From NCBI GenBank assembly GCA_964591245.1, contig CAZPZZ010000008.1, positions 1 through 56,122 of the forward strand: a stretch of DNA of 56,122 nucleotides, read 5' to 3'. This document shows positions 17,307 to 26,020 of the stretch, one piece after another. The translations under genes and the position numbers were made by a program. Source of the stretch: CAZPZZ01 sp964591245. GTDB lineage: Bacteria; Acidobacteriota; Vicinamibacteria; Vicinamibacterales; UBA8438. Below the pieces are notes generated by a model. That model ran no database searches and had not been told where the DNA came from. It worked only from the letters and a program-made list of their open reading frames with translations. Within the stretch, counting starts at the first letter, position 1; each line of letters opens with the position of its first letter.

Positions 17307-18095
17307 ATGGAAGCACCGTCAGATACGAAGTCGTCGCGCTTTGTAAGCGTCAAGTTCGATGCGGTCGGGCGGTCACGGACCTTTCTCTTGCCTGATATTG
17401 ATTTTGATCCGCAGTTGGAGCCAGGAGATCCCGTGGTGGTGCAAACAGGCGCACGGAAGTCTTATGGTGCGATTGTGCGCTCCGTGCCGGAGTCTGCTGA
17501 GCGAAAGGCGCCTGCGGCCGGCTCACCGATCAAGGTCCTGCGTCGGGCGACTCGGGAGGACGTGGTCCGTAAGTTACAGCACGAGCAACGAGAGCGTGAG
17601 GCCAAACGCGTTTGCTTATTGAAGATCAGGGAGCACGGATTGCCGATGAAGCTTGTCAAGGTCGAGCAGCTATTCGACGGCTCGAAGCTTATCTTTAGCT
17701 TCACGGCAGAAGGTCGTGTCGATTTCCGGGGATTGGTCCGGGAACTGGCCAGCGAGTTTAGAGTGCGAATTGAGATGTTGCAGGTTGGGGCACGGGACGA
17801 AGCCAAACTGCTTGGTGGCTACGGGACCTGCGGTCAACCGCTGTGCTGCACAACTTGGTTAGAGTCCTTCGAGCCAATCTCCATCAAGATGGCCAAACGG
17901 CAGCACCTCAGTTTGAATCCGTCCCGGCTCTCCGGGGTGTGTGGGCGCTTGAAATGCTGTCTCCGCTATGAACTTCCGAACGCGAAGGGTGAGATGCACG
18001 CTGGTTGTGCGCACGAGTCGACTTGTAGCCGAGCCGGTGGTGGGTGCGGTAAAGGGTGTGATTCTGGTGGGTGTGGGAGCTGTGCTCACGGCTAG
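17307..18095 (+). CDS. PSP1 domain protein, RicT/YaaT-like
   Basis: A 262-residue protein with the PSP1 C-terminal domain and a rich cysteine pattern: GTCGQPLCC, VCGRLKCCLRYE and a C-terminal Cys/Gly tail. In Bacillus, RicT (YaaT) partners RicA and RicF in an Fe-S complex that affects RNase Y processing and sporulation. Here only the holB linkage supports that parallel. The tail (CSRAGGGCGKGCDSGGCGSC) is unusually cysteine- and glycine-rich and may bind metal. The ATG at 17307 is preceded at 8 bases by GAAGG. Confidence 0.9.
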   Translation: MEAPSDTKSSRFVSVKFDAVGRSRTFLLPDIDFDPQLEPGDPVVVQTGARKSYGAIVRSVPESAERKAPAAGSPIKVLRRATREDVVRKLQHEQREREAKRVCLLKIREHGLPMKLVKVEQLFDGSKLIFSFTAEGRVDFRGLVRELASEFRVRIEMLQVGARDEAKLLGGYGTCGQPLCCTTWLESFEPISIKMAKRQHLSLNPSRLSGVCGRLKCCLRYELPNAKGEMHAGCAHESTCSRAGGGCGKGCDSGGCGSCAHG

Positions 18096-18151
18096 GCATT
18101 TTTTAGCGTGGGGATCTCGGCGTCGGCTACCGCGTACCTACGGAGGCCAGC

Positions 18152-19099
18152 ATGCGTGACAGTGGCCGGGTGCGGGTGGGCGTCACGATGGGGGACCCCG
18201 CGGGGATCGGTCCCGAGATTGCGCTGGCCGCGGTACGCGATCCTCGGGTGGAGGATGTGTGCGATACATGTTTGTATGGCCCGGTGCGTCCAGAGGAGCG
18301 GGCTCGGTTCGCGCCAGGGAAGCTGTCTGGCGAGGCTGGGCGTGTGGCGTTGGAGGCGATTGAGCAAGCGGTCCTCGATGCGTCGGAGGGGCGAGTCGAT
18401 GCCATTGCGACCGGACCGGTGAACAAAGAGGCGTTGGCATTGGCTGGGGCCACGTGGCGGGGGCACACAGAATTGCTCGCGCACCTCACTGGGGTTGACG
18501 ACGTTGCGATGATGTTTTACTCGCCGCAATTGTGTGTCGTGCTTGCTACGGTGCACGTGGCGTTATCTGAGGTGCCTGGGTTGCTGACGTTCCCACGGGT
18601 GCGGCGGGTACTGTCTCTCATGGCTGCCGAGTTACCAAGGTTTGGTATCGCCAGACCTCGTGTGGCTGTCGCGGGTCTCAATCCTCACGCCGGTGAAGGT
18701 GGCTTGTTGGGGAAAGAGGACGTCGAGGTGCTTGCGCCGGCCATAGCATCAGCTCGACAAGCCGGAATGGACGTGAGTGGCCCGTTTCCAGCTGATACTG
18801 TGTTTCGTCAGGCGATCGCTGGCCGATTCGATGCCGTTTTGGCGTGTTATCACGACCAGGGATTGATCCCGGTCAAGCTCGCTGCATTTGGCGAGGCGGT
18901 CAATGTAACGTTGGGGCTTCCCATCGTCAGAACCTCAGTCGACCATGGGACCGCGTTTGATATTGCGGGTCAGGGGATCGCTGATGAGACAAGCCTGATC
19001 CAGGCCATTCTGCTGGCGGCACGGTTGGCCGGCCAACCTGTGGCCACTGAGTCTGCTTCACTATGTCTAGCACGGAAGCCCGTGACGGCGAGAAGCTGA
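18152..19099 (+). CDS. pdxA: 4-hydroxythreonine-4-phosphate dehydrogenase
   Basis: Step in de novo pyridoxal 5'-phosphate synthesis (DXP-dependent route): oxidises 4-phosphohydroxy-L-threonine with NAD(P). The opening VGVTMGDPAGIGPEI, NPHAGEGGLLGKED, GPFPADTVF and CYHDQGLIPVKL with its metal-binding His are all characteristic. At 315 residues it has the normal length. The ATG at 18152 has a clear GGAGG at 7 bases. Its last 37 bases overlap the smpB start in another frame. Alanine racemase and SelA in this window both need PLP. Confidence 0.96.
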   Translation: MRDSGRVRVGVTMGDPAGIGPEIALAAVRDPRVEDVCDTCLYGPVRPEERARFAPGKLSGEAGRVALEAIEQAVLDASEGRVDAIATGPVNKEALALAGATWRGHTELLAHLTGVDDVAMMFYSPQLCVVLATVHVALSEVPGLLTFPRVRRVLSLMAAELPRFGIARPRVAVAGLNPHAGEGGLLGKEDVEVLAPAIASARQAGMDVSGPFPADTVFRQAIAGRFDAVLACYHDQGLIPVKLAAFGEAVNVTLGLPIVRTSVDHGTAFDIAGQGIADETSLIQAILLAARLAGQPVATESASLCLARKPVTARS

Positions 19100-19533
19100 T
19101 CGCCGACAATCGGAAAGCACGACATGATTACACACTGCTCGACACGTTCGAGGCGGGCGTCGTGTTACTGGGTACAGAGGTCAAGGCGATCCGTGAAGGG
19201 CGTGTGAACCTGCGCGATAGCTATGCCCGAGTGGAACAGGGAGAGGTCTTTCTCCTGAACGTACACATTAGCCCCTACAGTCACCGAGGTTACGCGGATC
19301 ACGAACCACTGCGCAGGCGGAAACTGTTGTTGCAGAAGCGAGAAATCCGCAAGTTGATCGGAAAAACTGTCGAACGGGGTTTGACACTCGTGCCGGTGCG
19401 CATGTATTTCAAACGAGGGTTGGTCAAAGTGGCGTTGAGCTTGGCCAAGGGTAAGCGGGTGCACGATAAGCGTGAAACTCTCCGACAGCGAGAAGCGGAT
19501 CGTGAGGCTCGTGCGGCGATCAAACGGCAATGA
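19063..19533 (+). CDS. smpB: SsrA-binding protein
   Basis: SmpB binds tmRNA and delivers it to stalled ribosomes. The sequence DNRKARHDYTLLDTFEAGVVLLGTEVKAIREGRVNL is the classic N-terminal oligonucleotide-binding part, quoted here only as landmarks NRKARHDY and GTEVKAIREG. The KGKRVHDKRETL C-terminal tail that mimics the codon-anticodon region is also present. At 156 residues it has the normal length. It starts inside pdxA and overlaps the next gene by four bases (ATGA). The tmRNA gene itself is not in the window. Confidence 0.97.
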   Translation: MSSTEARDGEKLIADNRKARHDYTLLDTFEAGVVLLGTEVKAIREGRVNLRDSYARVEQGEVFLLNVHISPYSHRGYADHEPLRRRKLLLQKREIRKLIGKTVERGLTLVPVRMYFKRGLVKVALSLAKGKRVHDKRETLRQREADREARAAIKRQ

Positions 19534-20408
19534 CTGTGCTCGTTGTCGGCGGAACCGGTCAACTTGGCCTCGCAACGGTCCGTGCCTTCGCACGGGACTG
19601 TCACGTGGTGTCACCCTCACGTGTACACCTCGATCTTGCAGATCACGATGCAGTAATGCGGGTGGTGAGAAAGTCATCACCGCAAGTTGTCATCAACTGC
19701 GCGGCCTATAACCATGTTGACGCGGCGGAATCAAATCCGGTCGACGCCATGCAGGTCAATGGGTTCGGGGTCCGCAGTTTGGCTCAGGCCACGCGTGAGT
19801 GTGGCGCGGTGTTCGTGCACTACGGTAGCGATTTCGTATTTGACGGCAACGCCGATACACCGTACGACGAGTCGGTTGTTCCGGAACCTCAAAGCGTCTA
19901 CGCTACGTCGAAGCTCTTGGGTGATTGGTTTGCCTGCGCCGCTCCTCAAGGCTATGTGCTTCGAGTTGAGAGTCTGTTCGGGGGAGGAGCGGAGACGGTG
20001 CCACTCGGTGGACGCCAGCTTGGGAGCACTCTCGATCGTATGGTCGACGCGATGCTCGCAGGAAAACCGGTCCGGGGGGTCACTGACCGTACGGTGTCCC
20101 CAAGTTATGTGCCGGACGTGGTTGCGGCAACTCGGGCTCTTCTGGACGGAGGAGCTAAGCCTGGGCTATATCACTGTGTCAATGGTGGACAGGCTACCTG
20201 GTTTGATGTCGCCGCGGCTGCGGCAGATCGACTTGGCTGTCGTTCACAGCTTTCACCGATCGTGATGGCCGATCTTTCGATGCTGGCTCCTCGACCGAAG
20301 TTTTGTGCGTTGTCGAACCGGAAGCTCGCGGCTGCGGGAGTGTCGCTTCCGACCTGGGAGGACGCGCTGGATCGTTACCTGGCGCTTCGAATGCGAGAAC
20401 GTCATTGA
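19530..20408 (+). CDS. RmlD-like dTDP-4-dehydrorhamnose reductase
   Basis: NAD(P)-dependent sugar-nucleotide reductase of the extended SDR type (292 residues). The cofactor motif GGTGQLG is at the N terminus; NCAAYNHVDAAE, SDFVFDG and the catalytic YATSK follow. These match RmlD, which makes dTDP-L-rhamnose. No rmlA, rmlB or rmlC is adjacent, but a GDP-mannose dehydratase gene lies 1.3 kb on. It could therefore act on a GDP-linked 4-keto sugar instead. It overlaps smpB by ATGA. Confidence 0.85.
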   Translation: MTVLVVGGTGQLGLATVRAFARDCHVVSPSRVHLDLADHDAVMRVVRKSSPQVVINCAAYNHVDAAESNPVDAMQVNGFGVRSLAQATRECGAVFVHYGSDFVFDGNADTPYDESVVPEPQSVYATSKLLGDWFACAAPQGYVLRVESLFGGGAETVPLGGRQLGSTLDRMVDAMLAGKPVRGVTDRTVSPSYVPDVVAATRALLDGGAKPGLYHCVNGGQATWFDVAAAAADRLGCRSQLSPIVMADLSMLAPRPKFCALSNRKLAAAGVSLPTWEDALDRYLALRMRERH

Positions 20409-20457
20409 GTCGGGGCTGTCCGGTAAAGCGTCTCTCACTTTTCGGACAACGGATGTC

Positions 20458-21555
20458 TTATCCGAGGATGTTGTCGACGAGGCGAGCTACGTACCGACCG
20501 ATCGCGAGGCACGCGGTGAGACCGGGAGAGTCGATGCCGGCCGCGTGTATCAACCGAGGTTGCTTCGGGTCAGAACCGATTAGGAAGTCTGAGAACTCGG
20601 AGCCATCGGAACTCAGCTTCGCGCGGATGCCGCTGCCGCCAAGGCGGAGGTCATCGGGGGTTATGGCCGGGAGTAGTGTCCGAGTTGGTTCCACAAAGGC
20701 TTCCAGCGGTAGCCGGTCTTCTTCGAGGTCGTCTTTTGCTGTTTGGTAGCGAATCGTCGGGCCGACGGTCACGCTGCCCCATGTTGTGGGAGTAATGTGT
20801 ACACCGAGGTGTTCGCCGACTGGAGCTGGCAATGGATACACTGGTCGACGGATGAGACGACGGGACGCGCCAATGAGCTCAGCGTATTCGCCGCGACAGG
20901 GGTGGATGCGGTACGCGCGTCCGCCTAATAACGAGGAGACCTCGTCAGCATGAAGACCAGCGGCGTTTACGACCGTGCGTGCCAGGATAGTTTCTGCAGG
21001 TGTTCGGAGTTCAAGGCCGTGCGGACCTGTATCACCTCCAACGAGTGGTGTTCCCGGCAGTACCATGACCTCTCGTTCCAGTGCGTCTTGGCGGAGCGCA
21101 CGGAGCAGGGCTTCTGCTTCGACGATACCGGTCGAGGGCGACCAGAGCGCGCTGTGGGCGGCTACGTTGGGTTCGAGTCGGTGGAGGAAATTGGTATCCA
21201 CGACTTCCAGATCGTCGACTCCATTCCCGCGGCCTCGTTGGGCCAAATCTTCGAGCCGTGTGACATCATCCCTGGTGCCGACGATTAATTTTCCACAGCG
21301 ACGATGGGGAATCTGACGTCGCGCGCAATACCGATACAACGCTTCGCGCCCTTCGACACAGAGCCGAGCCTTGAGAGAGTCGGTTGGGTAGTAAATGCCA
21401 GCATGAACGACGCCGCTGTTATGGGTGCTGGTCTCAATGCCAACTCGCGAGTGACGCTCCAGCAAGCAGATTGTTCGGCGGGGTCGGGCCGATTGGAGGG
21501 CGCATGCCAGACCGACGACACCGCCACCGACAATGACTAAATCGACGGCTTCCAT
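20458..21555 (-). CDS. FAD-dependent oxidoreductase, L-2-hydroxyglutarate oxidase-like
   Basis: Oxidises L-2-hydroxyglutarate (or a related 2-hydroxyacid) with FAD, usually feeding electrons to quinone. The dinucleotide-binding start DLVIVGGGVVGLACALQ, the LERHSRVGIETSTHNSGVVHAGIYY block and CVEGREALYRYC are characteristic of the LhgO/L2HGDH group. At 365 residues it is slightly short of the usual 395-400. It is oriented against its polysaccharide neighbours, so functional linkage is doubtful. The strongest alternative is another DAO-family oxidase. Confidence 0.87.
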   Translation of the reverse strand: MEAVDLVIVGGGVVGLACALQSARPRRTICLLERHSRVGIETSTHNSGVVHAGIYYPTDSLKARLCVEGREALYRYCARRQIPHRRCGKLIVGTRDDVTRLEDLAQRGRGNGVDDLEVVDTNFLHRLEPNVAAHSALWSPSTGIVEAEALLRALRQDALEREVMVLPGTPLVGGDTGPHGLELRTPAETILARTVVNAAGLHADEVSSLLGGRAYRIHPCRGEYAELIGASRRLIRRPVYPLPAPVGEHLGVHITPTTWGSVTVGPTIRYQTAKDDLEEDRLPLEAFVEPTRTLLPAITPDDLRLGGSGIRAKLSSDGSEFSDFLIGSDPKQPRLIHAAGIDSPGLTACLAIGRYVARLVDNILG

Positions 21556-21636
21556 TCTACGATCTACTATAAGCCAGCTGGCGTCTAAGTCAGGAGATGC
21601 ACCTCCTACTTCGCCTCATCACGGTTACGTGGACAT

Positions 21637-21665
21637 TGACCTGGGTTGGCGAGTCCTCTAGTGTG
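21637..21665 (+). promoter_or_regulatory. possible sigma70-type promoter for gmd
   Basis: TTGACC (21637-21642), a 17-base spacer and TAGTGT (21660-21665) lie 25 bases before the gmd ATG. The -35 is strong and the -10 weak. Confidence 0.4.
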
Positions 21666-21690
21666 AATGATCAACGTCGGATTTTGATTT

Positions 21691-22674
21691 ATGTCGAAAC
21701 GCGCAATTATTACCGGGATCACCGGACAAGACGGTTCGTATCTTGCGGAGTTACTCCTGGAAAAAGGGTATGAGGTCGTCGGGGTAACCCGGCGCCTGAG
21801 TGCGCCTAATCTGCAGCGGATTGAGCATCTGCGTAGTCGGATCGAGCTTCGGCCAGGTGATCTGCTCGATCAGATGTCCCTGCTAAAGGTCGTGGATGAG
21901 GTGCGGCCCCATGAGTTTTACAATTTGGCAGCCATGTCGTTCGTCCCGGCATCTTGGGATCAACCGATGCTCACTGGCGAGTACAACGCCCAGGGGGTGA
22001 CTCGTATTCTCGATGTGATCCGTCGCCTCGACACTTCGATACGGTTTTACCAAGCGTCTTCCAGTGAGATGTTCGGGAAGGTTCGAGAGACTCCGCAGAC
22101 CGAGGATACGCCGTTTTATCCCCGTAGTCCGTACGGGGTGTCCAAGGTCTTCGCGCATTACATCACTGTGAACTACCGTGAGAGCTATGATTTGTTTGCG
22201 GTGTCGGGTGTCCTGTTTAACCATGAATCGCCCCGTCGGGGACTGGAGTTCGTAACTCGTAAGGTGTCCGATGGGGTTGCTCGAATTAAGCTCGGATTGG
22301 CGGATCACCTCGCGCTCGGAAATCTGGGTGCTCACCGAGATTGGGGGTTCGCCGGTGACTACGTCCGTGCGATCTGGGCTATGTTGCAGCAGGAGCGTCC
22401 GAGTGACTATGTGATTGCGACGGGTATCAGTCATTCCGTGGAAGAGCTTGTGCAGGCTGCCTTCGACCACGTCGATCTTGACTGGCAAAAATATGTCAAA
22501 ACTGATCCGGGTTTGCTTCGTCCAGCGGAAGTTGATCACTTGATCGGTGATGCGACGAAGGCCCGGACGGAACTTGACTGGAAGCCGGAGGTTGACTTCC
22601 GGAGATTGGTCCAGATGATGGTCGATGCGGACTTGAAACGGCTGGAAGACGGACCGGTGAAAGGGGTTGCTTGA
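21691..22674 (+). CDS. gmd: GDP-mannose 4,6-dehydratase
   Basis: Converts GDP-D-mannose to GDP-4-dehydro-6-deoxy-D-mannose, the precursor of GDP-fucose, GDP-rhamnose and related sugars. The extended SDR motif ITGITGQDGSYL, the SSSEMFG catalytic region and YGVSKVFAHYITVNYRESY (Tyr-Lys) are all present, as is NHESPRRG. At 327 residues it has the normal length. It is followed 34 bases on by a GT2 gene, so it supplies a deoxysugar for surface polysaccharide. No dedicated GDP-fucose synthase is seen. Confidence 0.95.
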   Translation: MSKRAIITGITGQDGSYLAELLLEKGYEVVGVTRRLSAPNLQRIEHLRSRIELRPGDLLDQMSLLKVVDEVRPHEFYNLAAMSFVPASWDQPMLTGEYNAQGVTRILDVIRRLDTSIRFYQASSSEMFGKVRETPQTEDTPFYPRSPYGVSKVFAHYITVNYRESYDLFAVSGVLFNHESPRRGLEFVTRKVSDGVARIKLGLADHLALGNLGAHRDWGFAGDYVRAIWAMLQQERPSDYVIATGISHSVEELVQAAFDHVDLDWQKYVKTDPGLLRPAEVDHLIGDATKARTELDWKPEVDFRRLVQMMVDADLKRLEDGPVKGVA

Positions 22675-22708
22675 CGCTAGCGCTGCCTGGCGGCCCGAGT
22701 GAGGTGAA

Positions 22709-23578
22709 ATGACACCGAAGCGGTCGTCGAGTGCCGTCCGAGGCTCGCGCCAGAGAGGGCGTACCGCTGGCAGGCCCTCTGTGGCTGTCGTAACGACCGT
22801 CTTCAATGCCGAATTGTTCATCGAGTCTGCTATCCGAAGCGTGCTTACGCAGCGAGGGGTCGAGGTTGAGCATGTCATCGTGGATGATGGCTCGAGTGAC
22901 CGGACGGTTGACGTCGCTAACGGTATCTCCGACTCCAGAGTTCATGTTGTACCGGCGGGCCGAGTCGGCCGAGCCCGAGCGCTCAATTTAGCGTGGCACG
23001 CGACGGAACAAGAGTTTGTCGCAATGCTGGATGCAGACGATCTAGCCCATCCAGTCCGCCTGTTCACGCAGCTTCGCTTCCTGCAATCTCGACCGGAGTT
23101 GGCTGCAGTGGGAACCGGTCCATTGAGGTTTAACGCGAACGAAGCTCCGATTTGGCCAATCATCGAGAAGGCGCCAGGCGGGCGAGAAATCAGCTGGGAA
23201 CTTCTGTATCGCAACCCGTTCTGTCATTCGTCCATGTTGTTCCGGCGTTCTGCGTTGCAGCGCGTGGGTGGCTACGACGAGCGGCGTTCTTCGCTGCTTG
23301 ACTGGGATCTGTATACACGTCTAAGCGAAGTAGGATTTCAGCTATACAAGTTTGCGACGCCGTTAGCAGCGAAACGCGTGCATCAGCAGCAGCACTTCGA
23401 ACGTTCCGCAACAGTCCCGACCGCGCTTCGGGCATTCGCGCTGCAATGGCGCGGATTGTCTCGGCTACGTCGAACCCGGTTTCACGTGCCGCTGCTCGTC
23501 ATGCAACTCGGGGTTCGATTTGTGCCGTGGCCCCAGGGTGGGGGAAAGCGAGTAGCGCCGGCCCGTTCTTCGGTGTGA
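22709..23578 (+). CDS. GT2-family glycosyltransferase
   Basis: Inverting glycosyltransferase with a GT-A fold (289 residues). It has the nucleotide-sugar-binding start VAVVTTVFNAELFIESAIRSV, the VDDGSSD motif, and LDADDLAHPVR, which supplies the metal-binding DxD-type acids. YDERRSSLLDWDLYTRL carries the catalytic-base-type acidic region. A basic N-terminal extension of about 25 residues precedes the domain. No membrane span is evident. It lies just downstream of gmd, so it probably adds a residue to a surface glycan; donor and acceptor are unknown. Confidence 0.93.
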   Translation: MTPKRSSSAVRGSRQRGRTAGRPSVAVVTTVFNAELFIESAIRSVLTQRGVEVEHVIVDDGSSDRTVDVANGISDSRVHVVPAGRVGRARALNLAWHATEQEFVAMLDADDLAHPVRLFTQLRFLQSRPELAAVGTGPLRFNANEAPIWPIIEKAPGGREISWELLYRNPFCHSSMLFRRSALQRVGGYDERRSSLLDWDLYTRLSEVGFQLYKFATPLAAKRVHQQQHFERSATVPTALRAFALQWRGLSRLRRTRFHVPLLVMQLGVRFVPWPQGGGKRVAPARSSV

Positions 23579-23957
23579 CCGTGTGCGGCGGACCGTGCTG
23601 GCGGCGCTGCCGAGCGCTCTCGGTCGAATATGCCTCCAGTCGGTTGACTGGTGAGCGTAGTGTCTTGTCTGATGCGTGCTGGTCCGAACGGAGTCCATGA
23701 GTTGTTCAGACAGGTTTTGTTTGCCAGAGTTCGTTGTCTCTTTCTTGGTTCGTTGTGGCCATCCGTAGCGTTCTCTGCAGCTGTTCCTATCATGTACGTG
23801 GTTCCTACCGAAGCTCGACTCTATCGTCAGGTAATGACTTACAACCATCCGGGTGTGTTTGGCGGAGCTTTGCCGGATGCCTCTATGGGGGATGCTCTGT
23901 GAGGTGGTCAAGCGTTTTGCCTGTGTCCGATTTCATCTTCGATCGTGCGACGGTTGC
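23579..23957. other. 379-base gap, no confident gene
   Basis: The only long + frame (23651-23902, GTG start, 83 residues) has a hydrophobic middle (about residues 29-48) but no recognisable domain and no Shine-Dalgarno sequence. It may be a small membrane protein or chance. No promoter or terminator stands out. Confidence 0.35.
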
Positions 23958-25988
23958 ATGACTTCGACCTGGCTTGAGCGCAGCACGAAGATCGTCCTAC
24001 TCCTGTCGATATTTGTTGCGGGCCTGTTCGCCACGCAGGCGACTGGCAGTCGATCGGAGTTGCCCTGGGTGTGCGGGCTGGCGCTGGTCGGTTCCTATGT
24101 CGGAGCACGGTATCTGCGGTCGAGCCTCATTCTCGACCATGTGGTCATGCAGGGGTGGCTTGTATTGGCCTATATGGCCCCTGGGCTGGTGGCGTACGAG
24201 GTAGGTGGATTCCTTTCTTGGGATCTGAGCCCGTGGTATGCCGGAGTCACAGGGGCGGTGTTGGCCACCGCGGATCCGACCCGCTGGCATTTGCCGCCGG
24301 TATGGCGGACACCTCTGGCCGCTTGGGCGGTCGTTATTGCACTTTCGTGGCCTGTTGTCTGGTTGCGTGAGTTGGATTTTATGCCGTCACTGGTCGCGAC
24401 CGCGGAAGTGACGAGTAATCGCTTGGGTGTACGACCAACAAATGTCAATTTGTGGATGTTGACCGTGGTGTTGACGCACGGCATCGGTCTACTGTGGGTC
24501 GACTGGTTATTTGCGACCTTTTCACGAGGGCAGGTGGCGCGTTTCCAACGGGTTGTCCTACTCCCGCTTGCATTGGGCTGCGTAGCGTCCTGGTTGGTCG
24601 CGGCATATCAGTCACTCTTCGATATTAGCTTCCTGAATCTGCGGCACTGGGTTTTCTATGGTCGGGCTTCTGGTCTGTCGATGGATGCAAATCCTTTTGG
24701 GATGATGGCAGCCGTGTGGGGGGCGATCGCCGTCGCTTTGGTGTTTTGCCGGGCGCGAAACCGCCTGCGAATGGAAGCGATACTGGGCCTTGCGGGTCTT
24801 CTTCTTGTCGTATCGTGGTACGGCCTGTGGATCTCCGGTTCGCGGTCATCCATGATGGCTGGGGCGGTGGTGCTGTGCTTTATCTTGCGCTGGGGAATGC
24901 CGGCAGCCCTCACCACAGGGCGACGCACTCTCGTGGCCCTTTTCGCGATTGCGTTCGTCGCCGCAGCGACGGTTCTCGTGATTCCAAGCGCGGACGTTAC
25001 CGGACCGTGGACGAGGCTTCGCTCCACCCTGCCGTCGGCGTCTTTTGATTCGGTCGTGGCGTTCCTTGTGGAGATGTGGGAACGTGACGGCTACGGTCGT
25101 ACTGCCGTAGCGATGATCGCCGATTTCCCATTGGTTGGAGTGGGGGTCGGGGCGTTTCATGCGCTCGTTCCAGACTTTGCATTCCAATTGGGCTACCCCG
25201 ACATTCCCGGCGACAACGCGCAGAACTGGTTCCGTCATCAATTTGCGGAATTCGGTTTACTCGGAAGCGTCGGGTGGATCGTGTGGGTGGGGATGTTTCT
25301 GTGGACATTGGCCAGGGGGCGAGTGATTGAGGGCGAAGCCGAGCACGCCGGTCTTGTGCGCGGTGCGCTTGTTGCGCTCGGCGTGGCGTCTTTGGTGGGG
25401 ATGCCGACTCAGGAGGTCTCCCTCGCATTTACTTTCTGGGCTCTGGTTTTCTGGTACGTGCAATTGGTAGTGATACCGGCTGGGGGCCTGCTCGTTCGTC
25501 GCGAACTATGGATCGGTGTTTGGCTTCTTGCTTGCGTGCATCTCGTTGGTTTTGCTTATGCCTCATCGTCTGACCTTCGTGTGCCATTTCGTGCCAAGCA
25601 AGCCAACTGGGACTATGGATACGGTTTTTATGGGCTAGAACAGGTGGAGGACGGTCAACCGTTTCGGTGGACGACAGGTCGGGCCGTTGTCACCATGGAG
25701 TTTGCCGGTGATGTCATGGAAGTGACCGCGTGGATCCGCCACCCCGACGCACGCGAGCATCCCGTCGACCTAAAGTTGTGGCTCGATGGCGAGTTATTGC
25801 TGGACCGCCGGCAGGAGAGTGGTGAGTCGCTGACCATGAGGGTGGTCCGCCAGCCGGGTCAGGATCGGGTGGTTCTTGAGGCCTGGGTGAGTCGCACCTG
25901 GAGTCCCGTTGATTATGGAGGTCAGGATCGACGCGCACTCGGAACGGCCCTGAGCTGGGGGTTTGCGGATGCAATGGACGACGGATGA
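23958..25988 (+). CDS. O-antigen polymerase/ligase-type membrane protein with extra C-terminal domain
   Basis: Polytopic protein (676 residues from the ATG at 23958) with about 10-12 hydrophobic segments up to about residue 530. The central periplasmic-loop region includes GLSMDANPFGMM, typical of the Wzy/WaaL superfamily that joins glycan repeat units or attaches O-antigen to lipid A core. After the last span, about 140 residues form a beta-rich domain (VTMEFAGDVMEVTAWIRHPDAREH), which is unusual for the family. It could bind carbohydrate. The neighbours gmd and GT2 support a polysaccharide role. Confidence 0.85.
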   Translation: MTSTWLERSTKIVLLLSIFVAGLFATQATGSRSELPWVCGLALVGSYVGARYLRSSLILDHVVMQGWLVLAYMAPGLVAYEVGGFLSWDLSPWYAGVTGAVLATADPTRWHLPPVWRTPLAAWAVVIALSWPVVWLRELDFMPSLVATAEVTSNRLGVRPTNVNLWMLTVVLTHGIGLLWVDWLFATFSRGQVARFQRVVLLPLALGCVASWLVAAYQSLFDISFLNLRHWVFYGRASGLSMDANPFGMMAAVWGAIAVALVFCRARNRLRMEAILGLAGLLLVVSWYGLWISGSRSSMMAGAVVLCFILRWGMPAALTTGRRTLVALFAIAFVAAATVLVIPSADVTGPWTRLRSTLPSASFDSVVAFLVEMWERDGYGRTAVAMIADFPLVGVGVGAFHALVPDFAFQLGYPDIPGDNAQNWFRHQFAEFGLLGSVGWIVWVGMFLWTLARGRVIEGEAEHAGLVRGALVALGVASLVGMPTQEVSLAFTFWALVFWYVQLVVIPAGGLLVRRELWIGVWLLACVHLVGFAYASSSDLRVPFRAKQANWDYGYGFYGLEQVEDGQPFRWTTGRAVVTMEFAGDVMEVTAWIRHPDAREHPVDLKLWLDGELLLDRRQESGESLTMRVVRQPGQDRVVLEAWVSRTWSPVDYGGQDRRALGTALSWGFADAMDDG

Positions 25989-26020
25989 AACCGAGTTCGA
26001 GCGCCGGTATAGAGGGGTGG

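Noticed and set aside
23651..23902. 83-residue frame between GT2 and the O-antigen polymerase
   Set aside because: Hydrophobic middle but no ribosome-binding site or family resemblance; listed only in the gap description.
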